This document shows, one piece after another, positions 8,042 to 16,660 of a DNA stretch of 30,511 nt. This DNA comes from JAWKTM01 sp041399085 (GTDB lineage Bacteria; Planctomycetota; Planctomycetia; Pirellulales; Pirellulaceae): NCBI GenBank assembly GCA_041399085.1, contig JAWKTM010000078.1:1-30511 (forward strand), written 5' to 3'. The notes under the pieces were generated by a model, which did not search any database, was not told the origin of the DNA, and was given only the letters and a program-made list of their open reading frames with translations. The position numbers and the translations under genes are program-made. Position 1 is the stretch's first letter. Each line of letters starts with the position of its first letter.

Positions 8042-8995
8042 ATGGCGAACCAAGCCCCGCAACGAGCCGGTCAACCTCGGTCCCCATCGGCGGGCGCTGC
8101 GCCAAGCGTTCCACCGGAAGAACAACATGGCGAGCATCGGGACTACGACTCTTGGTATTCGGCGTTGGCGTCATTCGTGTTCCACTTTTGTGCAACGTTC
8201 GTGGTGATGTTGTTGGCTGAGAATTGGACGGCTGAAGAGACGTTGCCACCGGCCGTCGATATCGTGCAAGTGGCGGAGGCGACTAGCGAGTTCAACGACG
8301 CGGCGGAAGGTTTGCCGACGGACGACATTCCCGAGTTGAGCGTCGATAAGCCTTCCATTGAAACGCCGACGCCCACGCCCGCCGAGGCGCTGAACGAAGT
8401 CGAACCGGTCGACATTCCGAATTTCGATCCCACGGCCAGCGATGATCGGCAAATCAATGAAGTGTTGGAACGCGCGCGACAGGCGGCGGCCGCGGCCAAG
8501 GCGGCGGTGGCTGGCAAGATGGCGGACAACTTGGGCGGATCGCCTTCCGGCGGCGAGGGAGGCACGGGTCGCTCGGGCCGGGCGGCTCGCTGGGTGCTAA
8601 CGTTCGACACACGCACGCCGCAAGATTATCTGAAGCAAATGGGCGGTTTAGGGGCGGAAGTCGCGTTTCCCGATCGGGGCGACCGGTATCGGTATTTCAC
8701 GGATTTGGCGGGCTCGCCCAAGTCGTCGTTACGGGATTTGGCGTCCGAGAATCGCATCTATTGGGTAGACGAGAATCCGCAATCTTATATGCCGGTGGCT
8801 CAGCATTTGGGAGTCGGGCGGCCGCCGATTATGATTGCGTTTTTGCCAGTGGACCTGGAGCAACAAATGCTCAAACTCGAGCTGGCCTATAACGGACCCA
8901 AACAAGAAGAAGACGTCGAGCAAACCGTGTTTAAGGCGGTCCGTAGCGACAATGGATACAAGGTGATTGTGATCGATCAAACCCTGCGAAATTAG
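8042..8995 (+). CDS. TonB/TolA-like inner-membrane protein of an ExbBD system
   Basis: 317 residues. A hydrophilic N-terminus (1-37) leads into one membrane helix at about 38-59 (ALASFVFHFCATFVVMLLAE). The helix contains S44-x3-H48, matching the SxxxH motif of TonB and TolA that engages ExbB/ExbD or TolQ/TolR. After it comes an acidic, proline-containing linker (ETPTPTPAEALNEVEP) and an alanine-rich helix (ARQAAAAAKAAVAGKM). The C-terminal globular domain (about 185-317) is not a recognisable TonB C-terminal domain. The gene heads a row with exbB and two exbD genes. The TonB/TolA role is inferred from the helix motif and position; the C-terminal partner is unknown. Confidence 0.75.
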   Translation: MANQAPQRAGQPRSPSAGAAPSVPPEEQHGEHRDYDSWYSALASFVFHFCATFVVMLLAENWTAEETLPPAVDIVQVAEATSEFNDAAEGLPTDDIPELSVDKPSIETPTPTPAEALNEVEPVDIPNFDPTASDDRQINEVLERARQAAAAAKAAVAGKMADNLGGSPSGGEGGTGRSGRAARWVLTFDTRTPQDYLKQMGGLGAEVAFPDRGDRYRYFTDLAGSPKSSLRDLASENRIYWVDENPQSYMPVAQHLGVGRPPIMIAFLPVDLEQQMLKLELAYNGPKQEEDVEQTVFKAVRSDNGYKVIVIDQTLRN

Positions 8996-9019
8996 GCGAA
9001 TATCGCCGCACTCGCAAAG
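8995..9019 (-). repeat. Possible degenerate, inverted copy of the post-stop hairpin repeat
   Basis: Read on the minus strand, TTTGCGAGTGCGGCGAT matches the first part of the repeat at 17866 with one inserted base. A perfect five-base stem GGCGA/TCGCC is present (8995-8999 with 9003-9007). The second half of the repeat is not conserved. Like the other two copies it lies directly after a stop codon. It may be coincidence. Confidence 0.3.
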
Positions 9020-9061
9020 TTGGGGCGTGGAGTAACGTTATATGAAGGGCGTGGCCGCGAA

Positions 9062-9709
9062 ATGAGTTTAATCGAGATTTACAACGCGAATGGTTGGTTC
9101 TTTACGACCGTATTTTTATCACTCAGTGTGATATCGGTGTATTTGATCGTGTGGCGGCAGATTAAGAACATGCGGGCTCACACGGATGTGGATGTGTTTA
9201 CGGACACGATGCAACAGCAGCTTCAAGCGGGCGGTCCGCAAGCCGCGTTTCAGTGGCTCAAGCAGACTTGGGAGCAGAATCAAGACAGCGTGGTGCCGCA
9301 GGTGTTCATGACCATGTTCGAGGAAGGGCACCGAGGCAAGGCGGCCACGCGGGACGCGATGCTCGACCGAATCGAGATGGATTTGTTGCCCGAGTTGCAG
9401 AAGAAGCTGCCCACGATTTTGTTATTCGCCAAGGTCGCGCCGATGGTCGGGCTGTTGGGCACGGTCTCGGGCATGATCGGGGCGTTTCAGGCGATCGCCT
9501 CGGCCACGAAAGTGAACCCCGGTGATTTGGCCGAGGACATCGGCATGGCGTTGTTCACCACGGCGGAAGGGCTGATCATCGCGATCCCGCTGATTTTCGC
9601 CTATACGATCTTTCGCGAACGAGTGCATCGGTTCGAGATCGAATTGCAGCGTGGTTCGCAAGCCGCGCTGAAGATGTTGCCTCAGATCCACGGACAGCCG
9701 GTTCGCTAG
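9062..9709 (+). CDS. MotA/TolQ/ExbB proton-channel family protein
   Basis: 215 residues, the size of ExbB/TolQ. It has three membrane helices: about 11-31 (WFFTTVFLSLSVISVYLIVW), about 118-142 with the family signature VAPMVGLLGTVSGMIGAF, and about 160-184 (TTAEGLIIAIPLIFAYTIF). The large cytoplasmic loop between helices 1 and 2 is typical. With an ExbD protein these form a proton-driven motor in the inner membrane. The ATG at 9062 is preferred to a TTG at 9020 because it places helix 1 normally; AAGGG lies about 12 bases upstream. It is followed after six bases by the first exbD. Whether it is an ExbB or TolQ orthologue cannot be decided from sequence alone. Confidence 0.92.
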   Translation: MSLIEIYNANGWFFTTVFLSLSVISVYLIVWRQIKNMRAHTDVDVFTDTMQQQLQAGGPQAAFQWLKQTWEQNQDSVVPQVFMTMFEEGHRGKAATRDAMLDRIEMDLLPELQKKLPTILLFAKVAPMVGLLGTVSGMIGAFQAIASATKVNPGDLAEDIGMALFTTAEGLIIAIPLIFAYTIFRERVHRFEIELQRGSQAALKMLPQIHGQPVR

Positions 9710-9715
9710 TCGCTC

Positions 9716-10606
9716 ATGAATGAACCACTGTACGATTTGCGATTAGCGGCCAACGGCCGAGTGTATTCGTCGCTGACGACGGAAACATTGCGGCGTTGGG
9801 TCGCGGAGAAACGCGTGTTGCCTCACGATTTCGTGAAGCGAACGAACGACGGCCAATGGGCGAAGGTGGCGGATTGGCCGGAGTTGGCGGTGGTGCTGGA
9901 AATCGGTTCGCTGGATACGCCGCCGACTCAGCCGCCCGCGCGACCGGCTGCTTCACGGAATGTTCTGCCGAGCGCCGCTGGGCCAAGCGGCGCGACGTCC
10001 AGTCGTCCGTCAACGCCATCGTCGGCCGCGGGCAACTCGACCAACCGATTCGCCATGGATTCGTCCAGTCGGCCCACTCCGGCGAAACCACCGAGTCGCC
10101 CGCCCGGAGCCGTCGGATTGGGCAGTCACGGGATCTCGCCGACGGTTGAAAACGATTTAGGCATCGCCGAACCGACGCATCGCCGTCCGCGAAGGGTGCG
10201 ACCCAAGCTGGAAGATTCGGTGATGGACATGACGCCGATGATCGACGTGACCTTTCAATTGTTGATCTTCTTCATGTTTGCGAATCAAATGGCCAACCCG
10301 TCGCCGATCGAGGCTCCGGAAGCGTTGTATGGCAAGGGTGTGATGCCGGACGGCACACAGGCGTTGTTGATCGACGCGGACGGCAATTATTACTTGGGTC
10401 CGAACGCTCGGCCGGAAGCGATCGCGCCGCTCGACACGTTGATTGCCGAAGTGCAGAAGAACGCCGAGGTGGCTCCCGCGCCGTTGGAAGTGATCATCAC
10501 GGCGCACAAACAGGCCAAGCACGTGCAGGTGCGCGAGTTGGTCGAGCAGCTTGAAAATGTCGACGGCATCGGTCCCGTGCATCTGGGTGTGGAAGAAAAG
10601 CGATAG
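9716..10606 (+). CDS. ExbD/TolR protein with N-terminal GYF-like domain
   Basis: 296 residues, about twice the usual ExbD length. Residues 1-60 (YDLRLAANGRVYSSL, LRRWVAEKRVLPHDFVKR, GQWAKVADWPEL) look like a GYF_2/DUF4339-type domain, which usually binds proline-rich peptides. A proline/serine-rich linker (about 70-145) follows. The ExbD part starts near 165 with the membrane helix MTPMIDVTFQLLIFFMF, where D177 is the expected proton-carrying aspartate. A periplasmic domain ends with HVQVRELVEQLENVDGIGPVHLGV. The ATG lies six bases after exbB. The ExbD call is firm; the GYF-like call rests on pattern alone. Confidence 0.88.
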   Translation: MNEPLYDLRLAANGRVYSSLTTETLRRWVAEKRVLPHDFVKRTNDGQWAKVADWPELAVVLEIGSLDTPPTQPPARPAASRNVLPSAAGPSGATSSRPSTPSSAAGNSTNRFAMDSSSRPTPAKPPSRPPGAVGLGSHGISPTVENDLGIAEPTHRRPRRVRPKLEDSVMDMTPMIDVTFQLLIFFMFANQMANPSPIEAPEALYGKGVMPDGTQALLIDADGNYYLGPNARPEAIAPLDTLIAEVQKNAEVAPAPLEVIITAHKQAKHVQVRELVEQLENVDGIGPVHLGVEEKR

Positions 10607-10623
10607 AAGTTTCGAGGCGTCGT

Positions 10624-11256
10624 GTGAACACCGATCTATGGCGAATTCGACCGGCTGGCAGCAGCAGCGAGGGACGAGCGGTTCCGTTCGCGCGGTTGGC
10701 GGTCGGCATCGAGAGCGAGGAAGCGGGCGAAATGGACGAAGTTCGCGCGCCGGGCGAAACTGCCTGGGTCATGATCGGCGAACATCCCACCACGTCGGAC
10801 TTGGTGCCATCGCGGCGGATGCCCGCCTACCGCGAAACGGAAGAAGCCGAATCCGACATGACGCCGATGATCGACGTCACGTTTCAATTGGTGATCTTCT
10901 TCATGATCGCCGCCACCTACACCGTGCAGAAGACGTTGGATTTGCCCGCTTCCCAGCCCGATCCCGAAGCGGCCGCGGCCGTGACGATGGAAGAATTGGA
11001 AGAGGAAAACATCATCGTCAAGGTGGCGGCCGACGGGACGGTGATGGTTCAGGACCAAGTGACGCCGGTTGCGGAATTGGCCACCAAGTTTGGCGAAGCG
11101 ATTCGCGATAAACAGTCGGCCGAGTTGGTGCTGGACATTGACGACGAAGCATTGCACGAAATCGTTGTTCAAGTGCTCGATGCGGCCGGCGCGGCGGGCG
11201 TCCAAAAAGTGCTGTTCGTCTCGCGCGTCCCCGGCGGCGGTCCACGTGCTCCCTGA
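10624..11256 (+). CDS. Second ExbD/TolR protein with divergent GYF-like N-terminus
   Basis: 210 residues. The ExbD helix DMTPMIDVTFQLVIFFMI carries the conserved aspartate D84. The periplasmic part has the usual ExbD pattern (TLDLPASQPDP, IIVKVAADGTVMVQDQ, VVQVLDAAGAAGVQKVLFV). The first 60 residues (WRIRPAGSSSEGRAV, MDEVRAPGETAWVMIGEHP) resemble a more diverged GYF-type domain. The start is a GTG at 10624 with GAGG six bases upstream, 17 bases after the first exbD. Two different ExbD proteins beside one ExbB suggest a heteromeric motor like TolQR/ExbBD, but with both ExbD subunits carrying cytoplasmic extensions. Confidence 0.88.
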   Translation: MNTDLWRIRPAGSSSEGRAVPFARLAVGIESEEAGEMDEVRAPGETAWVMIGEHPTTSDLVPSRRMPAYRETEEAESDMTPMIDVTFQLVIFFMIAATYTVQKTLDLPASQPDPEAAAAVTMEELEEENIIVKVAADGTVMVQDQVTPVAELATKFGEAIRDKQSAELVLDIDDEALHEIVVQVLDAAGAAGVQKVLFVSRVPGGGPRAP

Positions 11257-11282
11257 TTTCGTTCGGTTTTGATTTGTCCCGC

Positions 11283-14200
11283 ATGATCTGCCCCACATGC
11301 CAACATCCCGTGGAACCAGCCGCTCGACAGGGCGAAGCGTCGCGGTGCGCGCGATGTGGCAACTGGGTTGGCAACGGTCGCGCCGCGAACGGTTTACCTC
11401 ACGCGGCGGCCCAGGGCGAGATTTGCGTTGCGTGTCCCGATTGCGATGAACAGTACTATCTGCGCCCCGATGCCGCCGGGCGCATGATGACTTGTACGAA
11501 CGCGCGCTGCGGCAGCCAGTTCCGCGTCGAGTTCTTTGGCGACGATCATGACATTGTGATCGACGAAGACGATCTGCCTCCCGTGCAATTCGCCGCGGAA
11601 GACGATTTGCCAATCGCCGGCGCGGCGATCGACGCGCATGAGACGGACGACGTGCTGCACGGCCACCCAATCAGCGGCGAGGCGATCGTGGGTGAAGCGA
11701 TCGCGGGTGAAATGATCGTCGGTGAGGCGTTCATGGATGATGCGTCCGACGACGAACGGCTCGACCCGAACGAGCCAGGCGACAGCTACTTCAACTTGCA
11801 ATCGCTGGGCGCGAGTGCCGTGCTGGGCGAGCCGCTGACGGACGAGCCGGAGTTGCTGGCGGGTCAGCCGGTCGAAGAGCCGGGCGACTCGGCGTTTGAT
11901 CTGCCGATGTTTCCGGCTTCGGCGATCGTGCAAGATGACGTTGTGCAAGACGACCTGCCGCCCGTGCAGGACGACGTCGAAGATGCATTTTCCTTGCCGT
12001 CGGGGACGGTCATGCCGGGCGCTGACATTCCGTCTGCTGCCCGCCGCGGCGATTGTGGATGAACCGCCGCCGCAACAGGACGATATTCCTCCGCCACAAA
12101 CGGACGAGCCGCCGGCGGCCATTCCCGTCTCGCGCGGCAAGCGTCGTTGGTCGCAAACGGCGACGTTCGTCACGGTCGTTCTCGCCGCATTGACGTTGAT
12201 GTCCGGTTTGGCCGGCGCCTATTTCTGGCTGCATCGTCCGCCCGATCCCGAAGCGATCTGGGCGGAGATCATGCGAGACGAGTTCGAGCTGCAAAAGTGG
12301 AAGCGGGCCGAGCAGCGTTTTCAAGAACTGAAGGACCAGTTTCCCGATCACCCGCGAGCTCAAGATGTCGAGTTCATCGTCCGGCTGTGCGAAGCGAACC
12401 GCGAGGTATATTCCACGACCGGCGACATGGCCGAAGGTTGGCGGTTGCTGAACCAAGTCTATTTGGATTTCCGCAATACGGATTATTTCAAGCGGTTTCC
12501 GGCCGAGCTATACACGGCGTTCGTTCGATTACAGGAGCGAACGGTCGAGCAGGCGACGAAGACGAACAACGCCGAACGGCTGGAGCTGGCTCGCCAAGCC
12601 CAAGAGCGATTGACGACGATCGGCAAAACGATGCCGGACGACTGGGTGCCGGCGCGGACGGCGAAGTTGGCCGGCGAATTGGCGACCGCCGAGCGGCAAG
12701 TCGCGGCGGCTAACGTCAAGCAACGCGTGCTGGACGCGTTGGCCGCGAATCTCGACCCGCAGGCCGATGGCGCGCAGATGGACGACAACTACGCGCGGGC
12801 CGAGAGACTAATGGCCGAGCAACCAGATTTGCGCGGCGATGAAGATGTGCGGAAAGCGTTTGTCGACGCCTACGCGGCCGAGTCGTCGCGGGTGCGGTAC
12901 GAGCCATTCGATGCGGCCGCGGGCATCGAACCGGCGAGCGCAAACGTCAACGGTGGCTCCGGCCCCGATTCGGTGTTCGTGACCTGGGACAACCGGCCGA
13001 CTCCGCTGGACGATTCGTTAATCGCGGCCGACGACGTGGTGTTGTCGCTGGCCGCTGGCGTTCTGTACGCCTTCGATCGCGACGGGCAACTCTTGTGGGC
13101 TCGACGGTTGGGAATCGATTCGTATCGGCTGCCGGTTGCCTTGCCCGCGTTGCCGGGTATGCCGTCGGCTGTGGTGGCTGTGTCGACCGTCGACAATCGG
13201 TTGTTGGCGTTGGAAACAACCACGGGCCGAGTGCTGTGGCAGTATCAAGCGGGCAGCGGGCAGGAGTTAGCCGCTCCGTTGACGATTAGCCGTGTGCGGT
13301 CCGGTCCGAATAAGCCGGAAGTGCTTCGCGGTTTGTTGCCGACAGCCAACGGCGAAATTCATGTGCTCGAGCTGGCTCGCGGACGGCAGATCGGTCGCTT
13401 CGTGACGGGCCAGCCGATGACTGTCGGCGGCGTTTTCGATCCGCTTACGAAGCTGATTTACTTTCCGGCGGACAGCCGGCGCGTGTTTGCCATTGATCCG
13501 CTGGCGATTGAAACCGAGGGACCGGCGGCCAAATCGGTGTTGCTGACCAATCATGCGGCCGGCACGCTCCGCAGCCAGCCGGTGGTTGTCGGGCCTTATT
13601 TGATTTTGGCCGAAGCCGACGGGCTGGACTCCACGCGGCTGCGAGCTTACCAGCTTTCCGCACCCAACGGCTTTCGCAGCTCGAGCGCCGCGCCGGTCAA
13701 GGAACGAACGATTCGCGGCTGGTCGTGGTTCACTCCGCCGACCACGCCGGATCGGTTGACGTTGGTGACCGATCGCGGCCAGCTCGGTGTGTTTGGCGTG
13801 AACTTGGACAACCCGGCCGAAGCTTTCTTCCCAATGATTCACGATGGCAACGAGGCCGTGCCGTCGTTGCCGGTGCAAGACACGTTTCGTTCGCAGGCGA
13901 TCTATTCCGATGAAAATCTGCTGTGGATATCGGCCGGCGGCAAGTTGCAATTGTTGGCGTTGGACATTCTGAACCAAAAGGTCCGGCCGGTGTGGCCCGC
14001 GGAAGGAAACGATGGACCGGCCCCCGGCATTCCGCTGCACGAAGCTCGGATGGATGACTCGCTGTCGCGCGTGTATTTAACGACGAAAGCGATCCACGGC
14101 GCGGCGGCCCATTTCACGGCCGTCGATGCGATGACGGGCGAGCGGTTGTGGCAACGTCAGTTGGGCGTCAGTCCGGCTACCGATCCGATTTTGGTGAACG

Positions 14201-15276
14201 GCCAGTTGTTGTTGGTCGACCGCTCGGGCCGATCGTTGTACGTGAGGCCAGGCGACGTGGGCGAAGCGCCCAGCGTGGTGGTCGGGCCCGAGAGTTCGTT
14301 GGCCGAATTAGGCGCCGGCGAGTGGATGACGTTGACCGATGATTCGGGTCGAGCGTTTCTGGCGGTCGCGAATGAGGAGGAAGCGCTGTTGTTGCTGCGT
14401 CCCTTGGTGGCTGAGTCGGGAACGAGCGATTGGTCGCTGGTGTCCTTGCCCGCGCCATTGTTTGGCAAGCCGGCAATTGTCGGCTCGGACATCGTGCTGC
14501 CGTGTGCCGATGGTCGTTTGCATCGCCGTTCTTGGCAAAGCGGCACTCCGCCCGCCGGCAATCAATTGCCCTATCAATGGGCCACGGCGAGGCAACTGGC
14601 TCCTGACCGCGGCGTGCGCGTGTATCCGCTGGACCAGGAGAGCGTGTTGTTGGTGGATGGCCGCCAGCTTCAACGATTGCAATACGTCGAGGCCGCGGGC
14701 GTGTGGCAATGGAAACCGATGGGCGAGCCCTATTATGCGTCGTCGGACATTGTGGGTGATCCGTGGGTTTCGGATCGAGCTGTTATGTTTGCCGACGCGG
14801 GTGATCGAGTTGTTATGTTGGAGACGAAGTCGTTGGCCACTAAGTTGGCCGAATGGCAATTGCCGGGGCGAGTGACCGCGGCTCCGACGCTGTTGAGCGG
14901 ACAATGGATCACGATTGTCGACGAACGCACCGTGATCGCCATCGCGCCCGAATCATTAGCTTCGGGCGAAGCGGCTGGCGACAAGCCGCCGTGGGCTTGG
15001 CAAGCCGGCCCGATGCCAGGTCGGATCGTGGGTCGTCCGTATGCTGGCGCCGGGTTGATATTAGTGACCGATGAGAGCGGCCGGATTACGGCGCTTCGTT
15101 CCACCGACGGACAAGCGATCGCGGAGGTCGAGTTGCCGCCGGGCGATGTGCCGGTCGCCTCGGCCGTTCCTTTTGGACGCCGACAATTGTTGGCGCCGTT
15201 GGCGGATGGCACGCTACGGCAGATTTCGACGGAGCGTCGCGCGGCTAAGGTCGCCGAGCGGGAGCCAACACCATGA
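11283..15276 (+). CDS. Zinc-ribbon, membrane-anchored PQQ-propeller protein (one frame break)
   Basis: About 1330 residues if a single base is removed near 12040. Order: a double zinc ribbon (CPTC...CARC, then CPDC...C...C) in residues 1-90; an acidic linker with GEAIV repeats and DDLPPV motifs; one membrane helix (FVTVVLAALTLMSGLAGAYF, about 297-320); a TPR-like helical part (AEQRFQELKDQFPDHPRAQD); and, from about 560, a long PQQ/BamB-like beta-propeller (VLYAFDRDGQLLWARRLG, LLALETTTGRVLWQYQAG, AVDAMTGERLWQRQLG). The first frame stops at 12062; the rest is open in the next frame from well before the break. The ATG at 11283 is chosen over a TTG at 11274. Its TGA overlaps the next ATG. Likely an envelope scaffold or interaction protein; exact role unknown. 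Confidence 0.82.
11676..11735 (+). repeat. Four in-frame 15-base tandem repeats (GEAIV-like)
   Basis: Four consecutive 15-base units encode G-E-A-I-V, G-E-A-I-A, G-E-M-I-V and G-E-A-F-M in the acidic linker of the zinc-ribbon/PQQ protein. Third-codon positions differ among the units, so the duplication is not recent or is kept at protein level. Confidence 0.7.
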
Positions 15277-16646
15277 GAACTCACAGTCGAAGGTTATGGT
15301 CATCCATGAATCGTGGGATTAAGGCCCCAAGCCCCGTGGCCGCGCGATTCACACTCGCGCTGCTTTGTCTAATGGGTTTGGCCGAAAGTGCAACGGCCCA
15401 GTTGCCCGAGGTTGTGTGGCGCGTGCCTCCCAAGGATGTGACGATAAAGTGGACGTCGCTGACGTTGGCCGGCGAAGGTCGCGAAGTGAGATTTCAGCCG
15501 AAACTGGCGCTCACAGCCAGCGGCTACGGCGCGGAGACGTTGCAATCATTCGTCATGTTGAAGCACCGTAAGGTGACCATCACCTCCGAAATGCCCGAGC
15601 CGGGATTGTTCGAGGTCGTGGTGGATTCGCCCGATTCCCAGGTCGAAGTCAAGACGATCGAAACTACCAATGAGAAGACCGTCGTTGAGATTGTCAAGTC
15701 GTTGCCCATGATGAGTCGTGATGATCTTTCGGACGCAGCGAAGAAAGTAATCGCCGAATATGTGAAGCCGCATCTGGCAAAAGCGCAACAAGAGGCCAAA
15801 GACAAGAAGACAGACGCGATGAAATCGTTGTTGCGGATCTATAAGGAGCCGGTTCCCAAAGACGACGCCAAGGTGCGCGAGGCCTACGTTCCGATAAAGG
15901 CCGTGGAATTGGGCGAGAAAGAGGTCAAAGCCGCGCTGGATGATTGGTTGGATCAACGCAAAGCGTGGTTTAGCGACGAGGATCGCTCCGCTTGGCGCGC
16001 GGCCAAGGAACCCGAGGAATGTTATCGGGCGTTGAAGCGCGTAATTGAATGTGACGAAGCCAACAAGTATCTGCAAAGTATCGATATCAATCTGGAGCTC
16101 AAGCAACGCAACGCGGAAACGATTGTGATGAGCAAATTCGACGGCGTATTCGCGCTGCTCAGCGGCAAAACGGTCGACGAGAAAGAAAGCCGCGAAGGCC
16201 GTGATGAAGTGCGCTCGCTGACGCAAGATGAACTGGCCCGCTTCCGAGCCGCGTTGATCGTTCACGCTCGCTGTCATTTCGTACCGAATGTCGACAAAGC
16301 GGACGGCAACGCGCAGTGGTTCCACGGCCAGCGAGTGTTATGTTTGGCGCGTGGCATCTCCGGCGTCACAATCACTGGCAGCTTGAATCCGAAAGGTGGC
16401 GACCGCGTTGATTGGTGGCAGTTAGTGGATTACTCGCCCGATCAAGTTGCCATGATCGTGAAAGACAATCCGCGGCTGAAAAGCGAAGTCATCGTGGACC
16501 GCAACGCGACGTGTTTGCGGTTGTGGTGCGAGGGGACCGAGCCGGTCTCTTATACCGTGCAATTCCAACCTCGCAAAAGCTCGAAAGGCGCGGCGGTCGA
16601 GATCCATGAGAGTCCGGCTGCGGCGCAGTCTAAGTTTCCATTTTGA
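15273..16646 (+). CDS. Secreted protein of unknown family
   Basis: 457 residues, family not recognised. A signal peptide is clear (FTLALLCLMGLAESATA, cleavage near residue 42). The mature protein starts with a beta-rich part (VTIKWTSLTLAGEGREVRF, VMLKHRKVTITSEMPEPGLFEVVV). A charged helical part follows (DAAKKVIAEYVKPHLAKAQQEAKDKK) and then a mixed domain with several tryptophan and cysteine residues (CHFVPNVDKADGNAQWFHGQ, VDWWQLVDYSPDQ). The ATG at 15273 overlaps the previous stop as ATGA and has GGGAG eight bases upstream; a second ATG at 15306 would give a more compact signal peptide. Its place between the PQQ and TolB-like genes suggests a periplasmic part of the same machine. Confidence 0.8.
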   Translation: MRTHSRRLWSSMNRGIKAPSPVAARFTLALLCLMGLAESATAQLPEVVWRVPPKDVTIKWTSLTLAGEGREVRFQPKLALTASGYGAETLQSFVMLKHRKVTITSEMPEPGLFEVVVDSPDSQVEVKTIETTNEKTVVEIVKSLPMMSRDDLSDAAKKVIAEYVKPHLAKAQQEAKDKKTDAMKSLLRIYKEPVPKDDAKVREAYVPIKAVELGEKEVKAALDDWLDQRKAWFSDEDRSAWRAAKEPEECYRALKRVIECDEANKYLQSIDINLELKQRNAETIVMSKFDGVFALLSGKTVDEKESREGRDEVRSLTQDELARFRAALIVHARCHFVPNVDKADGNAQWFHGQRVLCLARGISGVTITGSLNPKGGDRVDWWQLVDYSPDQVAMIVKDNPRLKSEVIVDRNATCLRLWCEGTEPVSYTVQFQPRKSSKGAAVEIHESPAAAQSKFPF

Positions 16647-16660
16647 TCGTGAGTCTGTGG

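Noticed and set aside
10636..11670. 344-codon minus-strand frame across the second exbD and the zinc-ribbon gene
   Set aside because: It crosses two well-supported plus-strand genes and has an Arg/His-rich, domain-free translation.
11896..12055. A start at 11896 for the PQQ-propeller frame
   Set aside because: The first 50 residues of that frame are Cys/Arg-rich shadow of the zinc-ribbon protein's acidic linker. A single-base frame break near 12040 explains both parts better.
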